The notes under the pieces are model-generated. The model was not told where the DNA came from and did not search any database. It worked only from the letters and a program-made list of their open reading frames with translations. Below are positions 45,002 to 53,561 of a stretch of DNA of 64,000 nucleotides, piece after piece; within the stretch, counting starts at the first letter, position 1; each line of letters begins with the position of its first letter. The position numbers and the translations under genes are program-made. Origin of the DNA: Allohoeflea poritis (GTDB lineage Bacteria; Pseudomonadota; Alphaproteobacteria; Rhizobiales; Rhizobiaceae); the NCBI RefSeq assembly GCF_027889715.1, contig NZ_JAPJZH010000018.1:43738-107737 (forward strand), read 5' to 3'.

Positions 45002-45283
45002 ATGACGAACTATCTCGGCAACATTCGCGCCTCGACGCTCCGCAGCCGCAATGCCGGGTGGAGCATTGCCGGCTCGCGGCTGGCGCAGGCCTTTGCCCGT
45101 TACAGAAACCGCCGCGATGTGCGTTCGATGCAGGCACTCAGCGACCACCTTCTTGGCGATATCGGTCTGACGCGCAGCGACCTGCGATACGCCCTGCGCG
45201 GCGGACCGCTGGAGGACCCGTCGGCGGACCTGACGCGCGCGGCCCTGCGCAACCGTTCGCGGCGTTTTTCGAAGACAGAGTGA
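45002..45283 (+). CDS. DUF1127 domain-containing small basic protein
   Basis: A 93-residue, strongly basic protein. The central part (FARYRNRRDVRSMQALSDHL, then LGDIGLTRSDLRYALRGG) is the DUF1127 motif, in which the GDIGLTR segment is diagnostic. DUF1127 proteins are abundant in alphaproteobacteria; some bind RNA or affect phosphate and carbon metabolism and RNA turnover, so a regulatory role is plausible. It lies 28 bp after the VOC gene in the same direction and may share its SoxR-driven transcript, followed by a terminator. Confidence 0.9.
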   Translation: MTNYLGNIRASTLRSRNAGWSIAGSRLAQAFARYRNRRDVRSMQALSDHLLGDIGLTRSDLRYALRGGPLEDPSADLTRAALRNRSRRFSKTE

Positions 45284-45361
45284 GATCGGTCTCCGGCACC
45301 CGATGCCCTGCAACACGCCTCGGGTGTCTCCCCAGCAGGCTTTCACCTTGCCTGCTCACTT

Positions 45362-45392
45362 CCGGCGGCCACCGTCACGGCCGCCGGTTTTT
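45362..45392 (+). terminator. Intrinsic terminator of the VOC/DUF1127 unit
   Basis: CCGGCGGCC (45362-45370) pairs perfectly with GGCCGCCGG (45379-45387), loop of eight, followed by TTTTT (45388-45392). It lies 78 bp after the DUF1127 stop. The opposite strand has no T-run after the stem. Confidence 0.85.
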
Positions 45393-45408
45393 AATTAAAA
45401 CAAGTGAA

Positions 45409-46470
45409 TTAGACCCGCCGCCCGGTCGACGCGTCGAACAGGTGCAGCGCCTTGGCGGGCAGATGCGCGAACACCGTTTCGCCGTCGATCTGATGCTCAT
45501 TGTCGAGATGGGCGATGAAGGGCGTGCTGCCGATGGTGGTGTGCAGCAGCCTGCCGGCGCCCAGTTCCTCCAGGAAATCCACCTTGATCGGGATCGTGTG
45601 CGGCTCCTCTTTCCGGTGGATCTCGACATTCTCCGGCCGGATGCCGACCTGGATGTCGCCGGTCACCTCAAGCTTGTGGTCGACCGCCACATGGCCGAGA
45701 TCCTTGATCTCCAGGCCGCCATTGCCGTTGTAATGGCCGTTGAGAATGTTCATCGGCGGCGCGCCCATGAAGCTGGCGACGAAGATGCTGGCGGGCGTGT
45801 GATAGATCTGCGCCGGCGTGCCGATCTGCTCGATCTTGCCAGTGTTGAGAACCGCGATGCGGTCGGCCATCGTCATCGCCTCGATCTGGTCGTGCGTGAC
45901 ATAGATCGACGTGACGCCCAGTTCCCGTTGCAGCTTGCGGATTTCGATGCGCATCTGGTTGCGCAGCTTGGCGTCCAGGTTGGATAGCGGCTCGTCGAAC
46001 AGGAACAGCGCCGGATCGCGCACGATCGCCCGTCCCATGGCGACACGCTGGCGCTGGCCGCCCGAAAGCTGGCTGGGCTTGCGGTTGAGGAATTCCTCGA
46101 TATGCAGCAGCTTGGCGGCCTTCTGCACGGCCGTATCGATATCTGCCTTCGGCATGCCGCGGTTCTTCAGCCCGTAGGCCATGTTCTTGTAGACCGACAT
46201 ATGCGGATAGAGCGCATAGTTCTGGAACACCATGGCGATATCCCGCTCGGCCGGATCGAGCGTGTTGACGACCCGTTCGCCGATCGAGATCGATCCTTCG
46301 GTGATGTCTTCAAGCCCCGCGATCATGCGCAGCAGCGTCGACTTTCCGCAGCCGGACGGGCCGACAAGGACGATGAACTCGCCGTCCTCGATATTGAGGC
46401 TCGAAGGCGACAGCGCCTCCGTTCCGTTGGGATAGACCTTGCGGACATTGTCGATGACAACCTTGGCCAT
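45409..46470 (-). CDS. ugpC: sn-glycerol-3-phosphate ABC transporter ATP-binding protein
   Basis: A 353-residue ATPase of the MalK/UgpC type. Walker A is GPSGCGKS (about 38-45), Q-loop VFQNYALYP, signature LSGGQRQR, Walker [13 protein letters not shown] and H-loop VTHDQ; the C-terminal about 115 residues form the regulatory OB-fold domain (GIRPENVEI). It drives glycerol-3-phosphate uptake for carbon or phosphorus. It is the last gene of ugpBAEC, nine bases after ugpE. Confidence 0.95.
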   Translation of the reverse strand: MAKVVIDNVRKVYPNGTEALSPSSLNIEDGEFIVLVGPSGCGKSTLLRMIAGLEDITEGSISIGERVVNTLDPAERDIAMVFQNYALYPHMSVYKNMAYGLKNRGMPKADIDTAVQKAAKLLHIEEFLNRKPSQLSGGQRQRVAMGRAIVRDPALFLFDEPLSNLDAKLRNQMRIEIRKLQRELGVTSIYVTHDQIEAMTMADRIAVLNTGKIEQIGTPAQIYHTPASIFVASFMGAPPMNILNGHYNGNGGLEIKDLGHVAVDHKLEVTGDIQVGIRPENVEIHRKEEPHTIPIKVDFLEELGAGRLLHTTIGSTPFIAHLDNEHQIDGETVFAHLPAKALHLFDASTGRRV

Positions 46471-46479
46471 TCAATTCAC

Positions 46480-47400
46480 CTACTTGTCGGATTCAACCAG
46501 GCCCTTGACGAACCATGATTGGAAAATCACCACCACCAGCACCGGCGGCACCATTGCAACGATCGCCAGCGCCATCGCCTGGCCGTATTCGGGGATCTGC
46601 GATCCGATAAAGACGTTCAGGATCTGCTTGATGCCGCGCACCAGCGTGAAGAAACTCTCATCCGTCGTCATGATTGTCGGCCACAGATACTGGTTCCAGC
46701 CGAAGACGAACATGATGATGAAGATGGCCGCGATCATCGTTTTCGACAGCGGCACCAGGATATCGATGAAGAACTTGACCGGGCCGGCACCGTCGATGCG
46801 CGCCGCCTCGATCAGCTCGTTCGGCACCGATTTGAAGAACTGCCGGAAGAAGAATGTCCCGGTCGCCGAGGCAATCAGCGGAACGATCAGGCCGGTATAG
46901 GTGTTGACCAGCCCCATGCCCTGGACGATTTCATAGGATGGCAGGATGCGCACCTCCAGCGGCAGCAGCAGCGTGGTGAAGATAGCCCAGAAGGCAAGCG
47001 TCGCGAAACGGAACTGGAAATAGACGATGGCATAGGCGGCCAGCATCGAAATGATGATCTTGCCGACGGAAAAGCCGATACCGAGGATGAACGAGTTCAT
47101 CAGCATGCGCATGCCGTCCACCGTCTTGGTGAAGCCGCCGGGAACCAGCATCGCCTCGTGGTAATTTTCCGCCAGATGGCCGCCAAACGTCATCTGCAGC
47201 CCGTTCGTGTGCACGGTGATGTCGGAATGGCTCGATGTCATGAACGCCATCAGCACCGGAATGAGCATGAACAGCGAACCGGCAATCAGAACGACGTGAT
47301 CGACGATCTGCCGCCATGCGAACGGTTTCTTGCTAACGGCCGCCGCGCCTGCTGCGGTGATGGTGGTGCCGGTCGGGGCCTGTAGATCGGACGAGCTCAT
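46480..47400 (-). CDS. ugpE: sn-glycerol-3-phosphate ABC transporter permease UgpE
   Basis: A 306-residue inner membrane permease with six membrane spans and the cytoplasmic EAA loop (ELIEAARIDGAGPVKFF) that contacts UgpC. It forms the channel with UgpA. Genes are packed with 9-10 bp spacing in the order B, A, E, C. The protein has a close paralogue encoded by a lone gene at 49887-50735; both share the block GTFFFRQFFKSVP ahead of the EAA loop. Confidence 0.94.
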   Translation of the reverse strand: MSSSDLQAPTGTTITAAGAAAVSKKPFAWRQIVDHVVLIAGSLFMLIPVLMAFMTSSHSDITVHTNGLQMTFGGHLAENYHEAMLVPGGFTKTVDGMRMLMNSFILGIGFSVGKIIISMLAAYAIVYFQFRFATLAFWAIFTTLLLPLEVRILPSYEIVQGMGLVNTYTGLIVPLIASATGTFFFRQFFKSVPNELIEAARIDGAGPVKFFIDILVPLSKTMIAAIFIIMFVFGWNQYLWPTIMTTDESFFTLVRGIKQILNVFIGSQIPEYGQAMALAIVAMVPPVLVVVIFQSWFVKGLVESDK

Positions 47401-47410
47401 GATCAGGTCC

Positions 47411-48292
47411 TCAATTGTAGTGAACGCGTCGTTCGATCAGGCGGAACTGGAACACCGTCAGGATCAGCACAAGGATCATCAATATCACCGACTGGGCCGA
47501 TGAGCCGCCGAGGTCGTTGCCCCGGAAACCGTCCAGGAACACCTTGTAGACAAGCGTGACCGGGTTGTTGCCGGGTTCGCCTTTCAGCACGACGTCGATA
47601 ATGCCGAACGTGTCGAACAGCGAATAGGTGATGTTGATGATGAGGAGAAAAAATCCTGTCGGCGCGAGCAACGGAAACGTGATGGTCCAGAAGCGCCGTG
47701 TCGACGAGGCGCAGTCGATGGCGGCGGCCTCCTGGACCGATTTCGGTATGCCCTGCAGGCCGGACAGGAAAAAGATGAAGTTGACCGGCACCTGTTTCCA
47801 GATCGAGATGACGATCATGGCGAAGGCCGTGTCGAAGCGGTTTGTGCCGAGCTGGTAGTTCCAGCCGAGCGCCTGGAAGAAACGGGCGATGGGTCCGACA
47901 AGCGTGTCGAACATCATGATGCCGATCAGCGCCGCGACGGGCGGTGCGATCGCATAGACCCACATCAGCAGCGTCTTGTATGTCGAGGCCCCGCGCAGCA
48001 CGCGGTCGGCTGTGACGGCAAGAAGCAAGGCAATCGCAAGCGAGAATAATGTGACGATCACCGAAAATATAATGGTGAATTCGGCTGTCGCGACGTAGTC
48101 GGACCGTGAGACCATGTCGCGGAAATTGTCGAGGCCGACAAATGTCGAGGAAAATCCGAACGGATCCTCGAGATAAAAGGAGGACCGGATCGCCTCGGCG
48201 GCCGGCCAGTAGAAGAAGATGACGACAATGGAAAGCTGTGGAAGCAGGAGCAGATAGGGAAATAGCGGCGATTTGAACTGCGATTTGATCAT
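47411..48292 (-). CDS. ugpA: sn-glycerol-3-phosphate ABC transporter permease UgpA
   Basis: A 293-residue inner membrane permease with six hydrophobic segments and an EAA-type loop (SVQEAAAIDCASSTRRFW). The N-terminal SPLFPYLLLLPQLSIVVIFF and YLEDPFGFSSTFVGLDNF match UgpA. It pairs with UgpE in the transport channel. A strong hairpin with a T-run lies in the gap upstream of this gene, probably reducing permease expression relative to UgpB. Confidence 0.94.
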   Translation of the reverse strand: MIKSQFKSPLFPYLLLLPQLSIVVIFFYWPAAEAIRSSFYLEDPFGFSSTFVGLDNFRDMVSRSDYVATAEFTIIFSVIVTLFSLAIALLLAVTADRVLRGASTYKTLLMWVYAIAPPVAALIGIMMFDTLVGPIARFFQALGWNYQLGTNRFDTAFAMIVISIWKQVPVNFIFFLSGLQGIPKSVQEAAAIDCASSTRRFWTITFPLLAPTGFFLLIINITYSLFDTFGIIDVVLKGEPGNNPVTLVYKVFLDGFRGNDLGGSSAQSVILMILVLILTVFQFRLIERRVHYN

Positions 48293-48310
48293 GCGAAGGC
48301 CCGCCCCCTT

Positions 48311-48342
48311 AAAAATCCGGGGCGCGCAATGCGCGCGCCCCG
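48311..48342 (-). terminator. Intercistronic hairpin with T-run between ugpB and ugpA (attenuator-like terminator)
   Basis: A perfect 10-bp stem (CGGGGCGCGC at 48318-48327 with GCGCGCCCCG at 48333-48342) and a five-base loop, followed on the minus strand by TTTTT (48315-48311). It meets intrinsic terminator criteria but lies inside the operon, so it likely acts as a partial terminator or mRNA-stabilising element favouring ugpB. Confidence 0.8.
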
Positions 48343-48352
48343 AACCACCTTA

Positions 48353-49666
48353 TCAGTTACCCATCGATTTTGAGAAGCGCTCGAGGAGCTTGTTCGACTC
48401 AACTTCGATTGTCGTGAACGCTTCGTCGACACCTTTCTCTCCGGAAAGGATCTTGCCGTATTCGCGGTTCATCACGTCGCGGATCTGGACGTAGAAGCCG
48501 AGGCGGTAGCCTCTGGTCCAGTCACCGGCGCGTTCGGTCAGCTGCCTGATGCCGACTTCAGCCTGCGGCGTTTCCTTGTAGTAGCCTTCCTTCTTGGCGA
48601 GCTCATAGGCCGCCGTGGTGATCGGCACGTAACCGGTTTCCTTGTGCCAGAAATACTGGATTTCCGGGGATGTCAGGAAGCGGAAGAACTCTGCGACGGC
48701 CTTGTTCTCGTCAGCAGGTTTGCCGGACATCGCGAACAGCGCCGCGCCGCCGATAAACGTCTGGTAGGGCTCCTTGGTCAGCGACTCCCAGTAGGGAAGG
48801 TAGGTCGCGTTGAAGGAGAAATTGGCGGCTGCCTTGACACCGCCGAACGAGCCGGAGGAACCGAGCCACATGGCGGCCTGGCCTTCGTTGAACGGCTTCT
48901 GGTTGTCGGCCCATCCGGTGCCGTACCAGGCGAACATGCCGTTATCGAGCCATTCCTTGACGGCTGCGAAGTGACCCTTGATGGGGTCTTCGTTCATCAT
49001 CATGACCGGCGTGCCGGAATCGTAGCCATTGTCCAGCGAGGCGAATTCGAGATTGTGCCGGGAATAGAAATTCTCGGTGAAGATCCAGGGAAGGTGCGAC
49101 TGCGTAAGCGGCACATAGCCTGCTTCCTTCAGCTTCGGAGCCGTGACCGACTGGAATTCTTCCCAGGTCTTCGGCGGCGTCACGCCGGCCTTTTTCAGAG
49201 CGTCTTCATTGTAGTACATGATCGGCGTCGAGGAGTTGAACGGCATGCCGATCATCTCGCCCTCTTTGTCCGCGTAGAAATAGCGCACGCCCGAGATGTA
49301 GTCGTTGATGTCGAACGGAACGCCGTTTTCGCTCATCAGCTGCTGGGCCGGAACGACAGCGCCCTTCGCGCCGATGATCGTGGCGGCGCCGGCGTCGAAG
49401 ATCTGGATGACGTTGGGCTGTTCGCCGGCGCGGAAGGCAGCGATGCCGGCCGTCATTGTTTCTTCGTAGCTGCCCTTGTAGATGGGTGTGATCTTGTAAT
49501 CGGACTGCGACGCATTGAACTTTTCAGCGAGCTGGTTGACCGTTTCGCCGAGCTGGCCGCCCATTGCGTGCCACCATGTGATTTCCGTTTGCGCCATGGC
49601 CGGTACGGCCATCGCGACCGACATGGCGCTTGCCATTGCGCCGATTACGATATTGCGAATTGACAT
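48353..49666 (-). CDS. ugpB: sn-glycerol-3-phosphate-binding protein
   Basis: A 437-residue periplasmic binding protein with a Sec signal peptide (NIVIGAMASAMSVAMAVPAMA, about 4-24, cut before QTEITWW). The mature start TEITWWHAMGGQLGE and KGSYEETMTAGIAAFRAGEQ are hallmark UgpB segments. It binds glycerol-3-phosphate for the UgpAEC channel. I chose the ATG at 49666, since AAGGGG lies six bases upstream; the earlier ATG at 49681 would overlap that site. A PhoB-like repeat lies 99 bp upstream. Confidence 0.95.
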   Translation of the reverse strand: MSIRNIVIGAMASAMSVAMAVPAMAQTEITWWHAMGGQLGETVNQLAEKFNASQSDYKITPIYKGSYEETMTAGIAAFRAGEQPNVIQIFDAGAATIIGAKGAVVPAQQLMSENGVPFDINDYISGVRYFYADKEGEMIGMPFNSSTPIMYYNEDALKKAGVTPPKTWEEFQSVTAPKLKEAGYVPLTQSHLPWIFTENFYSRHNLEFASLDNGYDSGTPVMMMNEDPIKGHFAAVKEWLDNGMFAWYGTGWADNQKPFNEGQAAMWLGSSGSFGGVKAAANFSFNATYLPYWESLTKEPYQTFIGGAALFAMSGKPADENKAVAEFFRFLTSPEIQYFWHKETGYVPITTAAYELAKKEGYYKETPQAEVGIRQLTERAGDWTRGYRLGFYVQIRDVMNREYGKILSGEKGVDEAFTTIEVESNKLLERFSKSMGN

Positions 49667-49764
49667 TATTCGCCCCTTCATATGTTGAATTGAATGGCCC
49701 CTAACGACTACGCGCAGAGCAGGCCGCAGACGTCGGAAACTAGGCTACGGCGAGTAACACCCAC

Positions 49765-49793
49765 ATGTCAAAAAAATGAAGAATTTGTGACAG
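49765..49793 (-). promoter_or_regulatory. Pho-box-like 11-bp direct repeats upstream of ugpB
   Basis: Read on the minus strand, three heptamers occur at 11-bp spacing: CTGTCAC (49793-49787), TCTTCAT (49782-49776) and TTGACAT (49771-49765), matching the Pho box unit CTGTCAT at six, four and five of seven positions. PhoB control of ugp is known in enteric bacteria and rhizobia, which supports the reading. It is 99 bp upstream of the ugpB start. Confidence 0.55.
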
Positions 49794-49886
49794 GATTTTT
49801 TGTAAAAACGAAAATGGTTTTCTGACCATCATGGCGTTAAACAGGTCCATGGGCGAGAACAAATCCATTAGTTTCAAGGCAATAGA

Positions 49887-50735
49887 TTGAGCAGCCGGGT
49901 AACAGTGAAAAAACGGACGGTTCGCCAGGTGCTCGATCATCTGGTGCTGATCACAGGTTGCGTGTTCATGCTGCTGCCCGTTATTGCTGTCTTCCTGACC
50001 TCAACGCACCAGAATTCAGTTGTTTCCGCCGATGGGCTCCAGCTCACCTGGGGTTCTGAATTCGTCCCTGTCTATGGCCGGGTTCTGACTGAAAAAGCCG
50101 GCTTCAGCCAGACGATCACCGCGGGCACGATGGCGCTGAATTCGACGGTCATGGCGCTCGGCTTTTCACTCGGCAAATGCCTGTTGTCGCTGCTGTCGGC
50201 CTATGCGCTGGTTTATTTTCGTTTGCGTTTCGCTTCCTTTCTGTTCTGGCTCATTTTCGCCAGCCTGCTCCTGCCCATCGAGACCCGTATATTGCCCAGT
50301 TTTCAGGTCGTCCACACGCTCGGCCTGCTCAACACCTATACCGGTCTCGTGCTGCCGCTCCTGGCGGCGGCCATGGGCACGTTCTTCTTCCGGCAGTTCT
50401 TCAAATCGGTTCCGGACGAACTGATCGAAGCGGCGCGCATCGACGGCGCCGGCCCGTTGCGGTTTCTTGTCGATATATTGGTGCCCGTCTCGCTACCGAT
50501 GATCCTGGCGCTGTTTGCCGTCACCTTCGTGCTTGGCTGGAACCAGTATTTGTGGCCGCTGATGGTATCGACCACCGGTGAGGGCTATTTCACGCTGGTG
50601 CGCGGCATCGAGCGCTTCGGCACGGCAACGAATTACGGCATGGCCCTGGCGGTGCTTGCCATGCTGCCGCCGGCGATCGTCGTCTTCCTGTTGCAGAAAT
50701 GGCTGGTCAAGGGGCTGGTGGGCGAGCAGAAATAG
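49887..50735 (+). CDS. Lone UgpE-like sugar/glycerol-phosphate ABC permease
   Basis: A 282-residue inner membrane permease with six spans, clearly paralogous to the UgpE encoded nearby: both have RILPS, NTYTGL, GTFFFRQFFKSVP and the EAA loop ELIEAARIDGAGP, while this copy lacks about eight residues after RGI. The start is taken as TTG 49887, which overlaps the TGA of a 19-codon upstream frame; GTG 49905 is an alternative. No binding protein, second permease or ATPase gene accompanies it on its strand. It may substitute for UgpE in the neighbouring transporter or be a relic of a lost duplicate operon. Confidence 0.88.
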   Translation: MSSRVTVKKRTVRQVLDHLVLITGCVFMLLPVIAVFLTSTHQNSVVSADGLQLTWGSEFVPVYGRVLTEKAGFSQTITAGTMALNSTVMALGFSLGKCLLSLLSAYALVYFRLRFASFLFWLIFASLLLPIETRILPSFQVVHTLGLLNTYTGLVLPLLAAAMGTFFFRQFFKSVPDELIEAARIDGAGPLRFLVDILVPVSLPMILALFAVTFVLGWNQYLWPLMVSTTGEGYFTLVRGIERFGTATNYGMALAVLAMLPPAIVVFLLQKWLVKGLVGEQK

Positions 50736-50748
50736 CAACCACTCGCGC

Positions 50749-51543
50749 TCAGGACGTGCTGCGAAACCGGCTTCCCGGCGCCGGCGGAGGCTCCGGCGGG
50801 CCGGCAAAACACTGGGCGTTTTCCATCCATCTGGTCGCCACCGGTCCGGTCACGGCAAGCCCGGTGTCGGCGATGTTGCGGGTCTGGGTCACGACCTGCG
50901 CGAATTCGACCGCCGATCCGGTGATGCTGCCGGCATCGCCCGGCTCGCCATATTCGCAGGTCGCGCCGGACGGCAGCGTCAGTGACAGATGCGGCATTTG
51001 TTCAGGAATATCCCAGCCGCGCACCTTGAAGGTCCAGCCGAAAGTGTTGACGCCGAGCACGACGATGTTGCGGATGCGGTCGGCTTCCTTGCGCTGGGCG
51101 CCAAGGACGTCGAATACCTCCTGGCCGTGCGCCCAGGTTTCCATCTGCCGCGCTGTCATCGAAGAGCGAACCGACATTTCCGGCCCCGCCCATTTGACGC
51201 GCAGCTTCGGATCGAGTTTCGACCAGCGTGCGGCCATGTCGCGAAACAGCACCTGCCAGGCGGAAAGCAGTTCCTGTCCGCGCGCGGTGATCTTGGCGTT
51301 CTCGTAGTCGCGCAGGCCTCCGCCGCCAAAGGCTTTCATCAGCTCGCCAAGCTCGGCGCTGAACACGTCGGGATCTGTGACCGAAAGGTCCGCCGCGCGG
51401 TTCCAGTAGTGCAGGTGCGCCAGCACGTCATTGATGGTCCAGCCCTTGAACTGGGTCGCCCGTTCGAAATCGCTGTCGGCGAGGCCGGTCAACACCGCTG
51501 CCAGCGCCTCGCATTCTTCAAGAAAATCCTGCGCCTGTTCCAT
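50749..51543 (-). CDS. TIGR03084 family protein (DinB/maleylpyruvate isomerase-like fold)
   Basis: A 264-residue protein. The N-terminal four-helix bundle has the metal-site histidines of DinB-like proteins (NDVLAHLHYWNRAA and METWAHGQEVFD), followed by a beta-rich C-terminal domain (LSLTLPSGATCEYGEPGDAG). It matches the TIGR03084 family, of unknown activity, which is typically found with AtuA/DUF1446 and acyl-CoA carboxylase genes, exactly as here. It is the last gene of the atu-like operon, 17 bp after the carboxylase alpha subunit gene. Confidence 0.85.
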   Translation of the reverse strand: MEQAQDFLEECEALAAVLTGLADSDFERATQFKGWTINDVLAHLHYWNRAADLSVTDPDVFSAELGELMKAFGGGGLRDYENAKITARGQELLSAWQVLFRDMAARWSKLDPKLRVKWAGPEMSVRSSMTARQMETWAHGQEVFDVLGAQRKEADRIRNIVVLGVNTFGWTFKVRGWDIPEQMPHLSLTLPSGATCEYGEPGDAGSITGSAVEFAQVVTQTRNIADTGLAVTGPVATRWMENAQCFAGPPEPPPAPGSRFRSTS

Positions 51544-51560
51544 TGCGCCCTCCCTGGCGG

Positions 51561-53561
51561 TTATTCGGCCGCTTCGCCGATGTCGATCATCAGGTCGCCC
51601 GAAGCGAGCTGATCGCCCTTCGCCGCGGCAACGCTGTTGACCACGCCGTCCATCGGTGCGGCGATCTGGTGTTGCATCTTCATGGCTTCGAGAACCGCCA
51701 GGGCCTCGCCTTTGGCGACGGTCTGGCCTTGTTCGACCAGGATATCGATAACGAGCCCGGGCATCGGCGCGACCACGCGCCCGCTGGAACCGGCCGCCTC
51801 GCCCTGCATGCCCGAACGGCCGCGCCGGAAACCGAAACGCCGCCCGGAGACCGCCAGTCCGATGCCATCGCCGGTAATGACCGCCACCGCGTCCACCGTT
51901 CGTCCATTGACCCTTGCGCGGACAGCATGGTCCGCCCGTTTGCCGAGCGCGACCGCGTAGAGATCGTCACCCACGGTGATCGACCACACGGCGCCGAGGC
52001 ATTCGGCTCCGACGTCGAAATCGCCATGGTCGGTCATCAGGTGCAGCGGGATCGGCGCCAGAGGCGCGCTCGACCAGCCGAGCTGCGATCGCGACACATA
52101 GCCGGCGGCCGCAAAAGCGGCACCGCGCTCGCTGTCGAGCAGCAGCGCCGCGGCAAGGGCGACTTCCGCTCCGTCCGGTTCGTCCGCATCGAAGCCGCCG
52201 CCATAGAACTCATCGAGAAACGCCGTGGTCGCCTCGCCCCTGGCGAATGCGTCCTGTTCGAGCACGTCGACAAGAAAGGCGCTGTTTGTCTTCGGCCCCA
52301 GAAGCACGGACTCTTTCAAGGCCTGCACCAGCCGTCTGCGTGCCACGTCCCGGGTCTCGCCCCAGGCAACGATCTTCGCCAGCATCGGATCGTAGTAGGG
52401 CGACACCTCCATGCCGGATGCGATGCCCGCATCGACCCGGATGCCGTCCCCCGTGGCCGGACGCCACAGATCGATGTGGCCGGTCGCGGGCAGATAGTCG
52501 CGCGATGGATCCTCGGCGTAAAGACGGGCCTCCATGGCATGGCCGTCCAGCCTGACATCCTCTTGCTTCAGGGGCAGTTCTTCGCCCTGTGCGACCGCGA
52601 TCTGCATGGCGACCAGATCGAGACCCGTCACCATTTCCGTAACCGGATGTTCGACCTGAAGGCGTGTGTTCATCTCCAGGAAATAGAATTCCCCCGCCGC
52701 ATCGAGCAGGAATTCGACAGTGCCGGCGCCGCGATAATCGACCGCCTTTGCCGCCTCCACCGCCGCGGCGCCCATCGCGCCGCGCAGATCCGGCGTCATG
52801 ACGGGGCAGGGGGCTTCCTCGATAACCTTCTGGTGCCGCCGCTGCACGGAACAGTCCCGCTCGCCGAGGTGAATGAAATTGCCGTGCTTGTCGGCAAACA
52901 CCTGAATTTCGACATGGCGCGGCCGCAGGATGGCCTTTTCCAGGATCAGCTCATCGGATCCGAACGCGTTGGCCGCCTCCGAGCGCGCCAGCGAGAGCGC
53001 TTCGGCAAGGTCGCCTGCTTCCTGAACCAGCCGCATGCCGCGCCCGCCGCCGCCGGCGGCAGCCTTGACCATCACCGGATAACCGATCTCCTGTGCGGCT
53101 TCGGCAAAGGCGAGGTCATCCTGGTTTTCGCCCTCATAACCCGGCACGCAGGGAACGCCTGCCGCCAGCATGCGCCGCTTGGCCTCGGCCTTGTTGCCCA
53201 TCAGGTAGATGGCCTTGGCGGGTGGGCCGATGAAGACCAGCCCGGCATTGTCGACCGCCTCGGCGAAAGCCTCGTTTTCCGACAGGAACCCGTATCCGGG
53301 ATGGATCGCATCGGCATGTGTCGCCTGGGCCGCCTCGATGATGCGGTCCGGGCGCAGATAGCTTTCGCCGACCGGTGCCGGTCCGATCATCACGGCCTCG
53401 TCGGCCATGATTGCATGCGGTGCGCCGCGATCGGCCTCTGAATAGACGGCGATTGTCCGCAGCCCGAGCCCGCGCGCGGTGCGGATGATGCGGCAGGCGA
53501 TTTCGCCGCGATTGGCGATCAGTATCGAGGATATGGCCACGCCGCTTACCTTTCCGCCCAT
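51561..53561 (-). CDS. Acyl-CoA carboxylase alpha subunit (biotin carboxylase + biotin carrier), AtuF-like
   Basis: A 666-residue biotin enzyme subunit. The biotin carboxylase half has ILIANRGEIACRI, the ATP grasp KAAAGGGGRGMRLV and the catalytic region EMNTRLQVEHPVTE; the C-terminal biotinyl domain has EAMKMQH with biotinyl Lys628. It carboxylates its biotin, which the beta subunit uses to carboxylate a branched enoyl-CoA such as methylcrotonyl- or geranyl-CoA. Gene context (AtuA, AtuC, AtuE homologues) favours a geranyl- or citronellol-type pathway, unproven. The ATG at 53561 overlaps the upstream stop; GTG 53540 is an alternative start. Confidence 0.9.
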   Translation of the reverse strand: MGGKVSGVAISSILIANRGEIACRIIRTARGLGLRTIAVYSEADRGAPHAIMADEAVMIGPAPVGESYLRPDRIIEAAQATHADAIHPGYGFLSENEAFAEAVDNAGLVFIGPPAKAIYLMGNKAEAKRRMLAAGVPCVPGYEGENQDDLAFAEAAQEIGYPVMVKAAAGGGGRGMRLVQEAGDLAEALSLARSEAANAFGSDELILEKAILRPRHVEIQVFADKHGNFIHLGERDCSVQRRHQKVIEEAPCPVMTPDLRGAMGAAAVEAAKAVDYRGAGTVEFLLDAAGEFYFLEMNTRLQVEHPVTEMVTGLDLVAMQIAVAQGEELPLKQEDVRLDGHAMEARLYAEDPSRDYLPATGHIDLWRPATGDGIRVDAGIASGMEVSPYYDPMLAKIVAWGETRDVARRRLVQALKESVLLGPKTNSAFLVDVLEQDAFARGEATTAFLDEFYGGGFDADEPDGAEVALAAALLLDSERGAAFAAAGYVSRSQLGWSSAPLAPIPLHLMTDHGDFDVGAECLGAVWSITVGDDLYAVALGKRADHAVRARVNGRTVDAVAVITGDGIGLAVSGRRFGFRRGRSGMQGEAAGSSGRVVAPMPGLVIDILVEQGQTVAKGEALAVLEAMKMQHQIAAPMDGVVNSVAAAKGDQLASGDLMIDIGEAAE

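Noticed and set aside
51543..53441. 632-residue open frame antisense to the carboxylase alpha subunit
   Set aside because: The minus-strand frame has intact biotin carboxylase and biotinyl motifs; this is its shadow.
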